DNA of 64,000 bases from Hyphomicrobiales bacterium (lineage in GTDB: Bacteria; Pseudomonadota; Alphaproteobacteria; Rhizobiales; Rhizobiaceae): contig UEHQ01000022.1 of NCBI GenBank assembly GCA_900489925.1, positions 39,933-103,932 on the forward strand. Reading direction: 5' to 3'. How positions within the stretch are numbered: position 1 is the first letter of the stretch; each line of letters opens with the position of its first letter. The notes under the pieces are model-generated. The model did not search any database and had not been told where the DNA came from. It saw only the letters and a program-made list of their open reading frames with translations. Shown in pieces: positions 1-8,893 of the stretch. A program made the translations under genes and the position numbers.

Positions 1-504
1 TATTTCGATTGGGGAAGCGGAGTCGTGGTCGGCGATACCGGGATACTGTGGCAGAACCGCGGAGCAGCCTTCAGTCTGGATCCCACGAGCCCGAACATGC
101 TGGAGCCGGGCAAGCGTCCGTTCTACACACTCAATCCCGGAATGGCGCTGAAGGATGGCCGTCCGCACCTGCTTTACGGAACCCAGGGTGCCGATGGACA
201 GCCGCAGACCTTGGCACTGCTGATCAGTCTGCTGGCCGACCATCATCTTGATCCGCTGGCAGCACTTTCGCGCCCGAGGTTCCTGCTTGGCCAGACGTTT
301 TCGGATACCCGCCACACGCTCAAGATCGAGAGCAATGTCGGTGCCGATGTCATCGGTTCGCTATCCGTGATGGGCCATGTGGTGAGCGGCATCGATGCCT
401 TTAGCCAACTGGGCGGTCAGGCGGGGGTCATCAAGATCGGGGCGCAAGGAAGCCTGGCCGGTGCTCACGACCCGCGCAGCGACGGCGGCGCAATCGGCCT
501 ATGA
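1..504 (+). CDS. Gamma-glutamyltransferase family protein, C-terminal end (partial)
   Basis: The reading frame is open from the first base, so this is the 3' end of a gene starting outside the window. The visible 167 residues match the small-subunit end of the gamma-glutamyltranspeptidase family: a segment around LNPGMALKDGRPHLLYGTQG followed by an LLISLLADHHLDPLAAL helix and the family's typical tail. Members process to two chains using an N-terminal threonine nucleophile, which would lie upstream of the window. Where true GGTs carry the oxyanion Gly-Gly in a GSPGGS loop, this protein has GTQGADGQ, so it may be a divergent acylase-type member rather than a glutathione hydrolase. The stop overlaps the next start (ATGA), indicating translational coupling with the amidohydrolase. 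Family is fairly sure; substrate unknown. Confidence 0.82.
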   Translation, partial: YFDWGSGVVVGDTGILWQNRGAAFSLDPTSPNMLEPGKRPFYTLNPGMALKDGRPHLLYGTQGADGQPQTLALLISLLADHHLDPLAALSRPRFLLGQTFSDTRHTLKIESNVGADVIGSLSVMGHVVSGIDAFSQLGGQAGVIKIGAQGSLAGAHDPRSDGGAIGL

Positions 505-1769
505 GAACATCAGCCCTGCCGTATGATCTCGTCATCCGCCACGTTCGCACCGAGGAGGACGGGGCGCTGGTCGACATTGCCGTACAAGACGGGCGGATCG
601 TGGCGGTCGAGCCGCGCTTCAGATGTGAGGCGATTGAGGAGTTTGATGCGCAGGGCGCCTTCGCATTCAGCGGTTTCGTGGACAGCCACATTCATCTCGA
701 CAAGGCCTGCATCCTCGATCGCTGCGTCATTTGCGAGGGTACGCTCGCCGAAGCCGTGCGCGAGACGGCGAGAGTGAAACCCGCCTTTGACGAGGCCGAC
801 GTCTATCAGCGCGCTGCCCGCCTGGTGGAAAAGGCCATTGTTCATGGCACGACACGGATGCGGTCTTTCGTCGAGATCGATCCGCGGGTGGGCTTTCGGT
901 CGTTTGAGGCAATCAAGCGGATCAGGCGCGATTTTGCCTTCGCGATCGACATCGAAATCTGCGCCTTTGCGCAGGAAGGGCTGACGAACGAGCCCGAGAG
1001 CCTCGGCATGCTGGACCAGGCACTGGCAGAGGGCGCCGATCTCATCGGCGGGTGCCCCTACATCGATCCGGAGCCGCGCCGGCACGTGGAATTGATTTTC
1101 GATCTTGCCGAGAAGCATGATGTCGCGGTCGACTTCCACCTCGATTTCGACCTCGATCCGGCCAACACCAATCTGCCGGCCGTGATCAAGGAAACTGTCA
1201 GGCGCGGCTGGCAGGGGAGGGTGTCGATCGGCCATGTCACCAACCTTTCTGCCATGTCTCCTGATCGTCTTTCGCAGGTTACGGTCGCTCTTGTCGAGGC
1301 TGGTATCGCGTTGACCGTTTTGCCCTCGACCGACCTCTTTCTCAATGGTCGCGGTGCCGACCGGCTTGTGCCGCGCGGTGTTGCCCCCGCCCATATCCTG
1401 GCGGCGTCCGGCGTTGTCACATCGATCGCAACGAACAATGTCCTCAATCCATTCACCCCGTTTGGTGACGCCTCCTTGATCCGCATGGCCAATCTCTATG
1501 CCAACGTCGCGCAACTTTCCCGGGCAGACGACATGGATGCGGTGTTTGCCATGGTCGATCGGTCGGCAGCCCAGCTGATGGGCGTCCCATCAGGAATACG
1601 CGTTGGCGCAGAGGCGACGATCGTATTGATGGATTGCCGCGGTCCCCGCTCGGCGGTGCGTGAAATCGCGCCCGTCATTGCCGGCTGGAAGCGCGGACGT
1701 CGCAGCTTCGACAACGGCAGGCCGGTCATACACAGGCCTGTCGAGACGATCCTTTCCACCATCCCCTGA
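501..1769 (+). CDS. Cytosine deaminase-like amidohydrolase
   Basis: A 422-residue metal-dependent amidohydrolase of the cytosine deaminase/AtzC branch. The metal motif HIHLDK lies at residues 63-68, the third ligand region VDFHLDFD near 210-217, GHVTNLSAM near 244, and the catalytic Asp region LPSTDLFLNG near 275. A small beta-sandwich is formed by the N- and C-terminal ends. Length matches the family (about 400-430). These enzymes hydrolyse C-N bonds of cyclic or ring-attached amines such as cytosine, creatinine and isopropylammelide. The start overlaps the stop of the GGT-like gene by 4 bases. A second deaminase follows 16 bases downstream, so the pair probably acts on nitrogen heterocycles or their ring-opened products. 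The exact substrate cannot be told from sequence. Confidence 0.85.
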   Translation: MRTSALPYDLVIRHVRTEEDGALVDIAVQDGRIVAVEPRFRCEAIEEFDAQGAFAFSGFVDSHIHLDKACILDRCVICEGTLAEAVRETARVKPAFDEADVYQRAARLVEKAIVHGTTRMRSFVEIDPRVGFRSFEAIKRIRRDFAFAIDIEICAFAQEGLTNEPESLGMLDQALAEGADLIGGCPYIDPEPRRHVELIFDLAEKHDVAVDFHLDFDLDPANTNLPAVIKETVRRGWQGRVSIGHVTNLSAMSPDRLSQVTVALVEAGIALTVLPSTDLFLNGRGADRLVPRGVAPAHILAASGVVTSIATNNVLNPFTPFGDASLIRMANLYANVAQLSRADDMDAVFAMVDRSAAQLMGVPSGIRVGAEATIVLMDCRGPRSAVREIAPVIAGWKRGRRSFDNGRPVIHRPVETILSTIP

Positions 1770-1785
1770 AGCAAGGAGCATGTCC

Positions 1786-2271
1786 ATGATTACCGACACG
1801 GATCTCAAGCATCTCGGCCGTTGCGTCGAACTGGCGGCGCAGGCTGTTGATGCCGGCGACGAACCCTTCGGGTCGGTGCTCGTTGCAGACGACGGCAGCG
1901 TTCTCGCGGAAGACCGCAATCGTATCCATTCAACCGGCGATGGAACACGACATCCGGAGTTCACGCTTGCGAGATGGTCCGCCGAGAACATGACGCCTGC
2001 GGATCGGGCCAAGGCCACCGTCTATACCTCGGGAGAGCATTGCCCCATGTGTGCGGCGGCGCACGGTTGGGTGGGGCTTGGCCGCATCGTCTATGCGAGT
2101 TCGTCAGATCAGCTGGGCAACTGGCTGCAGGAAATGGGCATCGATGTCTCCCCCGTTCGCAGGATTGCGATCGAGGAGGTGATCCGCGATGCGAAGGTGG
2201 ATGGTCCTGTTCCTGACCTCGCAGAGAAAGTCCGCGAACTTCACAGACGCCGTCACGGCGCCAACTCCTGA
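1786..2271 (+). CDS. Nucleoside/nucleobase deaminase (CMP/dCMP deaminase fold)
   Basis: A 161-residue zinc deaminase of the cytidine/deoxycytidylate family, closest in layout to guanine deaminase-type proteins. Zinc ligands and the catalytic acid are visible as H56-P57-E58 and C86-P-M-C89. ATG codons occur at 1780 and 1786; AAGGAG at 1773-1778 is too close to the first and well spaced (7 bases) from the second, so 1786 is chosen. It follows the amidohydrolase by 16 bases and is probably cotranscribed with it. It would hydrolytically remove an exocyclic amino group from a purine or pyrimidine-like ring. Substrate is not determined; a tailoring role in the neighbouring biosynthetic-looking cluster is possible but inferred. 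Confidence 0.85.
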   Translation: MITDTDLKHLGRCVELAAQAVDAGDEPFGSVLVADDGSVLAEDRNRIHSTGDGTRHPEFTLARWSAENMTPADRAKATVYTSGEHCPMCAAAHGWVGLGRIVYASSSDQLGNWLQEMGIDVSPVRRIAIEEVIRDAKVDGPVPDLAEKVRELHRRRHGANS

Positions 2272-2445
2272 GCGCGTGACATTGGCTCTTCAACCTCCGA
2301 TCATCTAAGCAGGAAGCGCGGGTCTCAGGGACCATCAAAGCAAGGTCCGCACAAGCCACTGGGCACAGAAATACAGGCCAAATCGTGCATCCGTCTGGCG
2401 CGGCGTTCCAGCCTCAGCACAACGGCGACATAAGGAGTTTGGCGT

Positions 2446-3738
2446 TTGACAGGCACTGTGGCTCAGATCCGGATATCGGAAGACAAAGACATCCTCATAG
2501 GCAAGGCTGCGATCGTTCGTACCTTGTACGAAGGGCGCGACATTTCTCCCACTTGGGACAAGTTGATGGCCCGGGTCTCCGCCAATCCGCGCGATGCCGC
2601 GGCGTTCCTCGATCTTTCAGCCATCCTGCAGACACTCGGCAAGGCAGAGGATGCCTCGACAACCCAGCAGGCGGCGCTCGATATATCCAGGTCCTACAGG
2701 ATCAGGAACGGCGACGGCTCCGGACTGACGGTGCTCGTGTTTCTCACGGCCGGCGATTTCATGGTCAATACGCCGATCGAATTTCTTCTGGAGACGTCCA
2801 ACACCGTCATCCGGCTCCACTATGTCGATGCGCAGACCGCGAGCCTGGACGATCTTCCGGCGCACGACGTTGCTTTCGTCGCGGTCGGCGAGTCGCCCGA
2901 AAATCTCCCGGTCCTGGAGAATCTCGAGCGGCTGCTGAGCAACTGGGCCGGTCCTATCGTCAATAATGCGCCCCGCAGCGTCATCGATCTGTCGCGCGAA
3001 GGGGTGGCGGATGCATTCAAGGACGAACCCTCCGTTCTTGCCGCGGCTACGACGCGCATTTCTCGCAACGAGCTGGAGAGCGTTGCTGCCGAGGAGGCCA
3101 GCATCGGGGCGATCGCGGGGATCGAAACCTATCCGGTAATCGTGCGCCCGATCGGTACCCACGCCGGCAAGGGGATGGAGAAGATTGCGACGACGGCGGA
3201 GCTTTCGACATACCTGACGTCCCGCTCCGAGACCGAATTCTATATCGTGCCATTCATCGACTACAGCGACGCCGATGGAAAGTTCCGCAAGCAGCGCATC
3301 GCCGTTATCGACGGTAAGCCCTATGCAAGCCATCTCGCGATTTCGGATCATTGGATGGTTCACTATCTGAGCGCCGGCATGGCGCAGCACAATGACCGGC
3401 GCCTTGAAGAGGCGGCCTGGATGGCAGATTTCGACACCGATTTTGCTGTGCGCCATGCTCGCGCATTCGATGCGCTTCACCAACATATCGGCCTGGACTA
3501 CTTTGCGATCGATTGCGCCGAGCTTGATGACGGACGTCTGTTCCTGTTTGAGGCGGATGTCGCGATGATCGTCCATTCCATGGATTCGGAGAAGGTCTTC
3601 CCGTACAAGAAAGCGGCGATGAACAAGCTCTTCGCCGCATTCGAGAATGCGTTGAAACAACGCGCGGTCTTGGGCGCATCTCCAATGTCTCATCTGCCGG
3701 GTGCGGCAGTCACGCACGAACAGCCGTGGCGCCAGTGA
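2446..3738 (+). CDS. ATP-grasp protein with N-terminal TPR-like helices
   Basis: A 430-residue protein that I cannot name. Residues about 40-85 look like a tetratricopeptide helix pair (NPRDAAAFLDLSAILQTLGK, then AEDASTTQQAALD). From about 93 there is an alpha/beta domain. Residues 230-380 resemble an ATP-grasp ligase: VIVRPIGTHAGKG (231-243) as nucleotide-binding loop and YFAIDCAEL...FEADVAMIVH (352-377) as metal-binding end, with E369 and D371 as likely Mg ligands. ATP-grasp enzymes join a carboxylate, via acyl phosphate, to an amine or thiol. Translation starts at TTG 2446, 8 bases after TAAGGAG (2431-2437). The 3' end overlaps the next gene by 13 bases, and with the two PLP genes this forms a coupled trio. 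The product is unknown; an amide or peptide bond is the natural guess. Confidence 0.7.
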   Translation: MTGTVAQIRISEDKDILIGKAAIVRTLYEGRDISPTWDKLMARVSANPRDAAAFLDLSAILQTLGKAEDASTTQQAALDISRSYRIRNGDGSGLTVLVFLTAGDFMVNTPIEFLLETSNTVIRLHYVDAQTASLDDLPAHDVAFVAVGESPENLPVLENLERLLSNWAGPIVNNAPRSVIDLSREGVADAFKDEPSVLAAATTRISRNELESVAAEEASIGAIAGIETYPVIVRPIGTHAGKGMEKIATTAELSTYLTSRSETEFYIVPFIDYSDADGKFRKQRIAVIDGKPYASHLAISDHWMVHYLSAGMAQHNDRRLEEAAWMADFDTDFAVRHARAFDALHQHIGLDYFAIDCAELDDGRLFLFEADVAMIVHSMDSEKVFPYKKAAMNKLFAAFENALKQRAVLGASPMSHLPGAAVTHEQPWRQ

Positions 3739-5297
3739 AGGCTCTCGCAATTGCGCAACACGGGGTCGCCATGCCTCCGGTTGAGCAGCGGATCCAGCAG
3801 GCACTGAATGATCGGTCGCTCGGAAGCGAGGGGCTTTTCCATTCCCTGTCGCTTCTGCTGAGCGCCGGCGGGGACCGTCGAATCCTGTCTGATCCGTTCA
3901 CCGGCCGAAACCGGTATGGAACGCGCACGACGCTGGCGGAAGACGAGATTTCGTTCGCATCGACGACCGCAAGCAACGTGTCTGCCAGGGGGCTGGCCGC
4001 TGCCGGTCACGAGTTGCAGCGGCTGTTCGGAATGGACGCACCATCGTCGGTTACCGTCGATCGATGGTTTGACGACCTGCGAGCCAGTATCCGTCACAAA
4101 CTTGCCTGTGGTGACGCGGAGATCATTCTTGCCGCATCGGGCACCGACGTAGAGCTTCTTGCCATCTGCATGATGGCGGGCCTGTCGACACGCCCCTTGA
4201 CCAACATCCTGATTGCGCCTGATGAGACGGGGAGCGGTGTCCCGCTCGCCGCAGCCGGCCGCCATTATTCCGACCTGACCGCGCTCGGCCGTCCGGTGGT
4301 CGCAGGCGCGCCGCTCGAAGGGGTGTCGGCAGATCGCATCGATGTGTGCACGATTTCGATCCGTAACGAAATTGGCCAGGCCAGACTGCCCGATGAGATC
4401 GACGCGGATCTCATTGCCATGGTCGAACGGGAACTCAAGCGCGGCCGGGATGTGCTCGTTCATGTGCTCGATACGTCGAAGACTGGCCTGACCGGCGTGA
4501 CACGACAGGCTGCTCGCCATGTCCGTGGCCTTGCGCCCGGACGGGTGCGGGTGATCGTTGATGCGTGCCAATATCGCTGCTCGAACGCGACGGTGCGCCA
4601 GGATATCGCGGATGGCTTCATGGTCGCGGTGACCGGGTCGAAGTTTATCGCCGGGCCGCCATTTGCGGGCGCGCTTCTGGTGCCTGGATCGATCGCCGAG
4701 GAGTTGGGGTCCATTGTCGACCTTCCGGCAGGTCTTGCCGAATACACGGCGCTCTATGACTGGCCGGAAACCCTTCGGGCGAGCGTGAGCTTCGCGTTCG
4801 GTTCGGAGCTCAATCTGGGGCTTGGTCTCAGATGGGTTGCGGCACTGGCAAATCTTGCCGACGGCATTGCCGTTGATGAAGGGCTGCAGGGTCTCATCAA
4901 GCGGCAATTCGCCCATCTGGTCCGCGCCAGGATCGGTGATATCGACGGGGCCTTTCTTCACCCGGAAGACGACGGCGAACACCTTGGCTCCCGTGCTATC
5001 GTGCCAATGACGATCATGGACGAGACCGGCGCGTTTGCGTCTTTCGCACAGGCACAGAGCGTCCATCTGGCCATGCGCGAGGCTGGCGAGGGACCGGTTT
5101 GCCACTTGGGCCAGGCGGTGAAGCTGGGCTCGCGTAGCGTGCTACGTGTTGCCGCGTCCGCCCTGGATATCTCGACCGTCTCGCGACGTATGGCGTTGGG
5201 CAACAGCTTGGAGGAAGCCTTCAGGCCGATCGAGACCAACCTCGACATCGTGTTCGCCAAGTGGGCTGCGATCCGGGCAACCGAGCGGCGTGCATGA
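3726..5297 (+). CDS. Unusual fold-type-I PLP-dependent enzyme (class V-like)
   Basis: A 523-residue protein with the signs of an aminotransferase class V/cysteine desulfurase-like PLP fold. D279 in VIVDACQYRCS would contact the PLP ring nitrogen, and K306 in TGSKFIAGPP, followed by FAGALLVP, would form the Schiff base; the Lys-x(2-3)-Gly-Pro-x-Gly layout is the class V arrangement. ASGTDVELLA near residue 137 resembles the phosphate-binding turn. It is longer than typical class V members (about 400). The likely start is GTG 3726, inside the preceding gene, but ATG 3771 is possible. The stop overlaps the following decarboxylase (ATGA). The reaction could be transamination, lyase or retro-aldol chemistry; I do not recognise a named homologue. 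Confidence 0.7.
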   Translation: MAPVKALAIAQHGVAMPPVEQRIQQALNDRSLGSEGLFHSLSLLLSAGGDRRILSDPFTGRNRYGTRTTLAEDEISFASTTASNVSARGLAAAGHELQRLFGMDAPSSVTVDRWFDDLRASIRHKLACGDAEIILAASGTDVELLAICMMAGLSTRPLTNILIAPDETGSGVPLAAAGRHYSDLTALGRPVVAGAPLEGVSADRIDVCTISIRNEIGQARLPDEIDADLIAMVERELKRGRDVLVHVLDTSKTGLTGVTRQAARHVRGLAPGRVRVIVDACQYRCSNATVRQDIADGFMVAVTGSKFIAGPPFAGALLVPGSIAEELGSIVDLPAGLAEYTALYDWPETLRASVSFAFGSELNLGLGLRWVAALANLADGIAVDEGLQGLIKRQFAHLVRARIGDIDGAFLHPEDDGEHLGSRAIVPMTIMDETGAFASFAQAQSVHLAMREAGEGPVCHLGQAVKLGSRSVLRVAASALDISTVSRRMALGNSLEEAFRPIETNLDIVFAKWAAIRATERRA

Positions 5298-6742
5298 GGG
5301 ACGACGATCCCACCGAGCCACCGTCAGGCCTTGATCCCGATGACTGGGCGCAGTTTCGTGAGAATGCGCACCGGCTGCTCGACGATACGATAGACCATAT
5401 CGCGAGCATCAGGCAGAAGCCCGTGTGGCGGCCGATGGACGCCGGGATCCGGGAACGATTTGCGCGTCCGCTGCCAGCGGCATCGCGCGAACTCGGGGAT
5501 GTCCTGGATGACGTTCGCACCCATGTCTTTCCCTACGCGACCGGCAATCTGCATCCCTTATTCATGGGATGGGTTCACGGGGCGGGCACGCCTGTCGGCA
5601 TGCTGGCCGAACTTGTCGCAGCCGGCCTGAACCTCAACTGTGGCGGACGCGACCATGTCGGCATCGAGGTCGAGCAGCAGATTGTCCGCTGGATGGGTGA
5701 GGCGCTCGGGTATCCTGCCGGCGCCAGCGGATTGTTTGTCACCGGCTCCTCGATGGCGAACTTCCTTGCCGTCACCATCGCCAAGACCGAGGCGATGGGG
5801 CAGTCCAGCCGCGAGACCGGCCTGCGCAATACGCCACAGCAGCTCGTGGCCTACACATCCCGCGAGGCACACGTCTGTATTGCCCAGGCGATGCAGCTGA
5901 GCGGCATCGGTTCGGACAACCTTCGCTCGATCGACGTCGACAGCCAGGGCAGGATGCGAAGTGACGCCCTGTCGGCGCAGATAGCGGATGATCGCAGAGA
6001 CGGGTTTTTCCCCTTTCTGGTCGTCGGCACCGCCGGTACCGTCAACACGGGGGCGATCGATCCGCTCGGCGAAATCGCAGAGATCGCGCGTCGTGAACGT
6101 ATCTGGTTCCACGTCGACGGAGCGATCGGAGCGCTTGGAATGCTCTCCCCGGCCATGCGCGAGCTCTTTGCCGGGATTGAACAATCAGCGTCCGTGGCGC
6201 TCGACTTTCACAAATGGGGGCATGTTCCTTATGATGCCGGGTTCCTGCTGGTGCGCGACAGCATTGCCCACAAGCGGGCCTTCGCGCAGCCGGCGGCCTA
6301 TCTGCAGCGCGCCGACAGGGGGCTTGCCGCCGGTGAAACCTGGCCCTGCGATCTCGGGCCGGACCTGTCGCGCGGGTTCCGTGCTTTGAAGACCTGGATG
6401 ACGATCGAGGCGCTTGGCAGCGAGCGGATCGGCAATTCCATTGCGCACACCTGTGAGATCGCCCGCTACCTCGCTGATCGTCTCAGCAGCGATCCGAGGT
6501 TCGAACTGAAGGCGCCCGTTGCCCTCAACATCGTCTGTTTCGGGATCCGCGGGGCTGATACGGAGTTCATCCGGAACATGGTTCTCGATCTCCACGAGGC
6601 AGGTTCGGCCGTGCCGTCCTGGACGACGATACAAGGCGAACTGGCAATCCGCTGCGCAATCGTCAACCATCGGACGACCAGAGCCGATATCGATCGCTTC
6701 CTGGATGTGCTGACAAGCTACCTGGCTGCGTCCTCTCGATAA
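5294..6742 (+). CDS. Group II PLP-dependent amino acid decarboxylase
   Basis: A 482-residue member of the aromatic-L-amino-acid/glutamate decarboxylase group II family. The PLP Asp lies in HVDGAIGA (H273, D275) and the Schiff-base lysine is K307 in DFHKWGHVPYDAG. The N-terminal region HPLFMGWVHGAGTP and the TGSSMANFLAV phosphate-binding segment are also typical. Length fits the family (about 480-500). Such enzymes decarboxylate aromatic, acidic or 2,4-diamino acids to amines, and some carry out oxidative deamination. The start ATG 5294 overlaps the previous stop by 4 bases. In this setting the amine could be the nucleophile joined by the ATP-grasp protein. Substrate cannot be set from sequence. 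Confidence 0.88.
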   Translation: MRDDDPTEPPSGLDPDDWAQFRENAHRLLDDTIDHIASIRQKPVWRPMDAGIRERFARPLPAASRELGDVLDDVRTHVFPYATGNLHPLFMGWVHGAGTPVGMLAELVAAGLNLNCGGRDHVGIEVEQQIVRWMGEALGYPAGASGLFVTGSSMANFLAVTIAKTEAMGQSSRETGLRNTPQQLVAYTSREAHVCIAQAMQLSGIGSDNLRSIDVDSQGRMRSDALSAQIADDRRDGFFPFLVVGTAGTVNTGAIDPLGEIAEIARRERIWFHVDGAIGALGMLSPAMRELFAGIEQSASVALDFHKWGHVPYDAGFLLVRDSIAHKRAFAQPAAYLQRADRGLAAGETWPCDLGPDLSRGFRALKTWMTIEALGSERIGNSIAHTCEIARYLADRLSSDPRFELKAPVALNIVCFGIRGADTEFIRNMVLDLHEAGSAVPSWTTIQGELAIRCAIVNHRTTRADIDRFLDVLTSYLAASSR

Positions 6743-6931
6743 CTCGAAGCCACTGAAAACTCGGGGTTCGGCTGTTCATTAAGGGCAACCTCCAATCGCG
6801 GGTTCTGGATCGATGGATGCAACCTATGCGTACCTCTGGAAGAAATGCAGCCGTTGAATCTCGGGAAACATCGTGACAATGTGGCGTCTGGCGGACACGC
6901 AACACGCGCGCGAGAGGCTTAGACAGCAGGA

Positions 6932-8866
6932 ATGGCTTTCGTCCTGGAGACCTTCGGGAAACTGCAGCTCATGGACAGGGAGGGCAACGTGGTTGCATTC
7001 CCTGAAAAAGGCCTGTTGTTGCTTGCATATTTGCTGACCAGTGAGCAGGGGACCGCCTACCGAGCGACGTTGGATCGCTTCTTGTGGGGTGAACGGGATC
7101 GCGGGATCTCGGATTCCACCTTGCGAAAGCTGCTTTCGAGAATTGCGGCACTTCAAAATGAACTTGGGGTCGAGGTCCTGTCTCTGGAAGGGAGTGCGGT
7201 CTCAATCAATCGCGCAGCGCTGTCTTCCGACCTGCTACTCATCGGCGAGGAGCCGGATCCGTTCGTCCGCCTCAAAGGCCTTGTGAGGTTGATGGATCAG
7301 ACATTCCTGGGAACGGCCAGCACGCAAAGCCGTGAGTTCAGGCATTGGCTCTCCGAGCGGGAAAAGTATCATGGCGACCTCCTGGAAGACACGCTGAGAT
7401 CAGCCTCGCAATTGGCACAGACCAAGGAGCAATCCAGGCTCCTGAGGGATGCTGCCATCATCCTGTTCAAATCGGGGCCGCGGGATCAGGATACGCTGAA
7501 CCTGCTCGTGCAGTCGCTTGACGCCGGCGAGCAGGTCGCGTCCCTGCAGTCTTTTTTCGAGGAGCGCCGTAATGCGATCGCGAAAGGGCTCGACACGCTT
7601 CAATTGAAGCCAAGCGAGCAGAAGCCAAAGGTTGCCGCTCGTGTCTCGGCTCCGTTCGAGGGGCCTGGGGCGTCCGGCTTGGCATTGGTGCCGGGAGAGC
7701 TTGGCATCACAGTGCCTCGGCTGGTGTTGCTGCCGCCGACCAACCAATCCACGCACGCCGATGCGGCCTCGCTTGCCGCGTTCCTGATTGAAGACATCAC
7801 GATCGGGTTTTGTGCGTTCAACAGCCTGCAGGTCATTGCCCCCTATTCGGCAATCCAGATCAGCCATCATCAGGAAACGCAGGCGGCCTTCTTCGAGCGC
7901 CACAACGTCAATTACGTGCTCGAGACACGGATCAATGCCGTGGACGACGAAGTCACGCTGTTTGTCCAGCTGATCTTCTTCGACGACAGCCAGATCCTCT
8001 GGGCTGATCGCTTTCGCCTGACGCACCATTCGCTCCTGCGCGATCGCAAGGCGATTTCCCGGCAGATCGCGCTTTGCGTATCGAGTGAAATCGCGCGCCA
8101 CGAGGAGGTCCGCGCCGATCTTCAGCTGCATCCGATCGCCTACCATCGATACCTCGTTGGCCGGCAACATCTGGCAAGGTTGACGTTGCCCAACCTTCGC
8201 CGCGCGCGCGGCGAGATGCGCGCAGCCCTGAGCGCAAGTCCGGATTTTGCACCGGCGCTCAGTTCGATGGGCCGGACCTATTCGAAGGAGTGGCTGCTGA
8301 CCGCACGGGGCGACATCGACCTGCTGACCCAGGCGGAGAACCTGGCAAAGAAGGCCATCGAGAAACGCTCGGACTTCGCCGATGGTTTCCGGGAATTCGG
8401 CGTCGCCAAGCTGCTGCAGGGCGCATTCGATGAGAGCGCCGAGGCGATGGAGGTGGCTGAAAACCTTGCTCCGCACTATGCAGACGTCATCGCCGATCAT
8501 GCCGATACGCTGGTGCATTGCTCGCGCCCGAGTATGGCTTTGCAGAAGATCGAGCGGGCGATCGAACTGAATCCGCTGAGCCCAGACCCCTATCTCTGGA
8601 CCGCGGCGGGAGCGAACTATGCGCTTAGCGAGTTCGAGGCGGCACTGGACTACATAGGCCGAATGGCCGACCCGAGCCTGGCTGACCGGCTGGCCGCCGC
8701 CAGCTGGGCCATGCTCGGCCGCCAGGACATGGCGCGGGTTTGCGTGCGAAGGGTTCGGGAGGCCAACCCGAATTTTGATGTCGACAAATGGCTTGCCGCC
8801 GTTCCGAGCAAGGAGCAGTGGCAGAAGGATCTCTACCGTGAAGGCCTGAAGAAGGCAGGATTTTGA
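6932..8866 (+). CDS. SARP-like transcriptional regulator with TPR domain
   Basis: A 644-residue cytoplasmic protein. Residues 1-95 form an OmpR/SARP-type winged helix (ETFGKLQLMDREGN, then ERDRGISDSTLRKLLSRI). About 100-235 is a bacterial transcriptional activation-like helical region (SREFRHWLSEREKYHGDLLE). About 265-385 resembles the TolB/adenylate-cyclase-linked domain (PRLVLLPPTNQSTHADAASL, FLIEDITIGF). About 400-610 holds TPR units, for example ALQKIERAIELNPLSPDPYL. There is no NB-ARC ATPase. Regulators of this plan often control a nearby metabolite locus. It follows the decarboxylase after 189 bases, with room for its own promoter, and is 27 bases from the small gene downstream, so the two are probably cotranscribed. 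Confidence 0.8.
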   Translation: MAFVLETFGKLQLMDREGNVVAFPEKGLLLLAYLLTSEQGTAYRATLDRFLWGERDRGISDSTLRKLLSRIAALQNELGVEVLSLEGSAVSINRAALSSDLLLIGEEPDPFVRLKGLVRLMDQTFLGTASTQSREFRHWLSEREKYHGDLLEDTLRSASQLAQTKEQSRLLRDAAIILFKSGPRDQDTLNLLVQSLDAGEQVASLQSFFEERRNAIAKGLDTLQLKPSEQKPKVAARVSAPFEGPGASGLALVPGELGITVPRLVLLPPTNQSTHADAASLAAFLIEDITIGFCAFNSLQVIAPYSAIQISHHQETQAAFFERHNVNYVLETRINAVDDEVTLFVQLIFFDDSQILWADRFRLTHHSLLRDRKAISRQIALCVSSEIARHEEVRADLQLHPIAYHRYLVGRQHLARLTLPNLRRARGEMRAALSASPDFAPALSSMGRTYSKEWLLTARGDIDLLTQAENLAKKAIEKRSDFADGFREFGVAKLLQGAFDESAEAMEVAENLAPHYADVIADHADTLVHCSRPSMALQKIERAIELNPLSPDPYLWTAAGANYALSEFEAALDYIGRMADPSLADRLAAASWAMLGRQDMARVCVRRVREANPNFDVDKWLAAVPSKEQWQKDLYREGLKKAGF

Positions 8867-8893
8867 ACGTTAACCGTTGAAAAGGGGAAGAGC

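Noticed and set aside
3690..5105. A 471-codon minus-strand frame
   Set aside because: It is opposite the class V-like PLP gene, which is translationally coupled on both sides; the antisense product is Arg/His-rich as shadows are.
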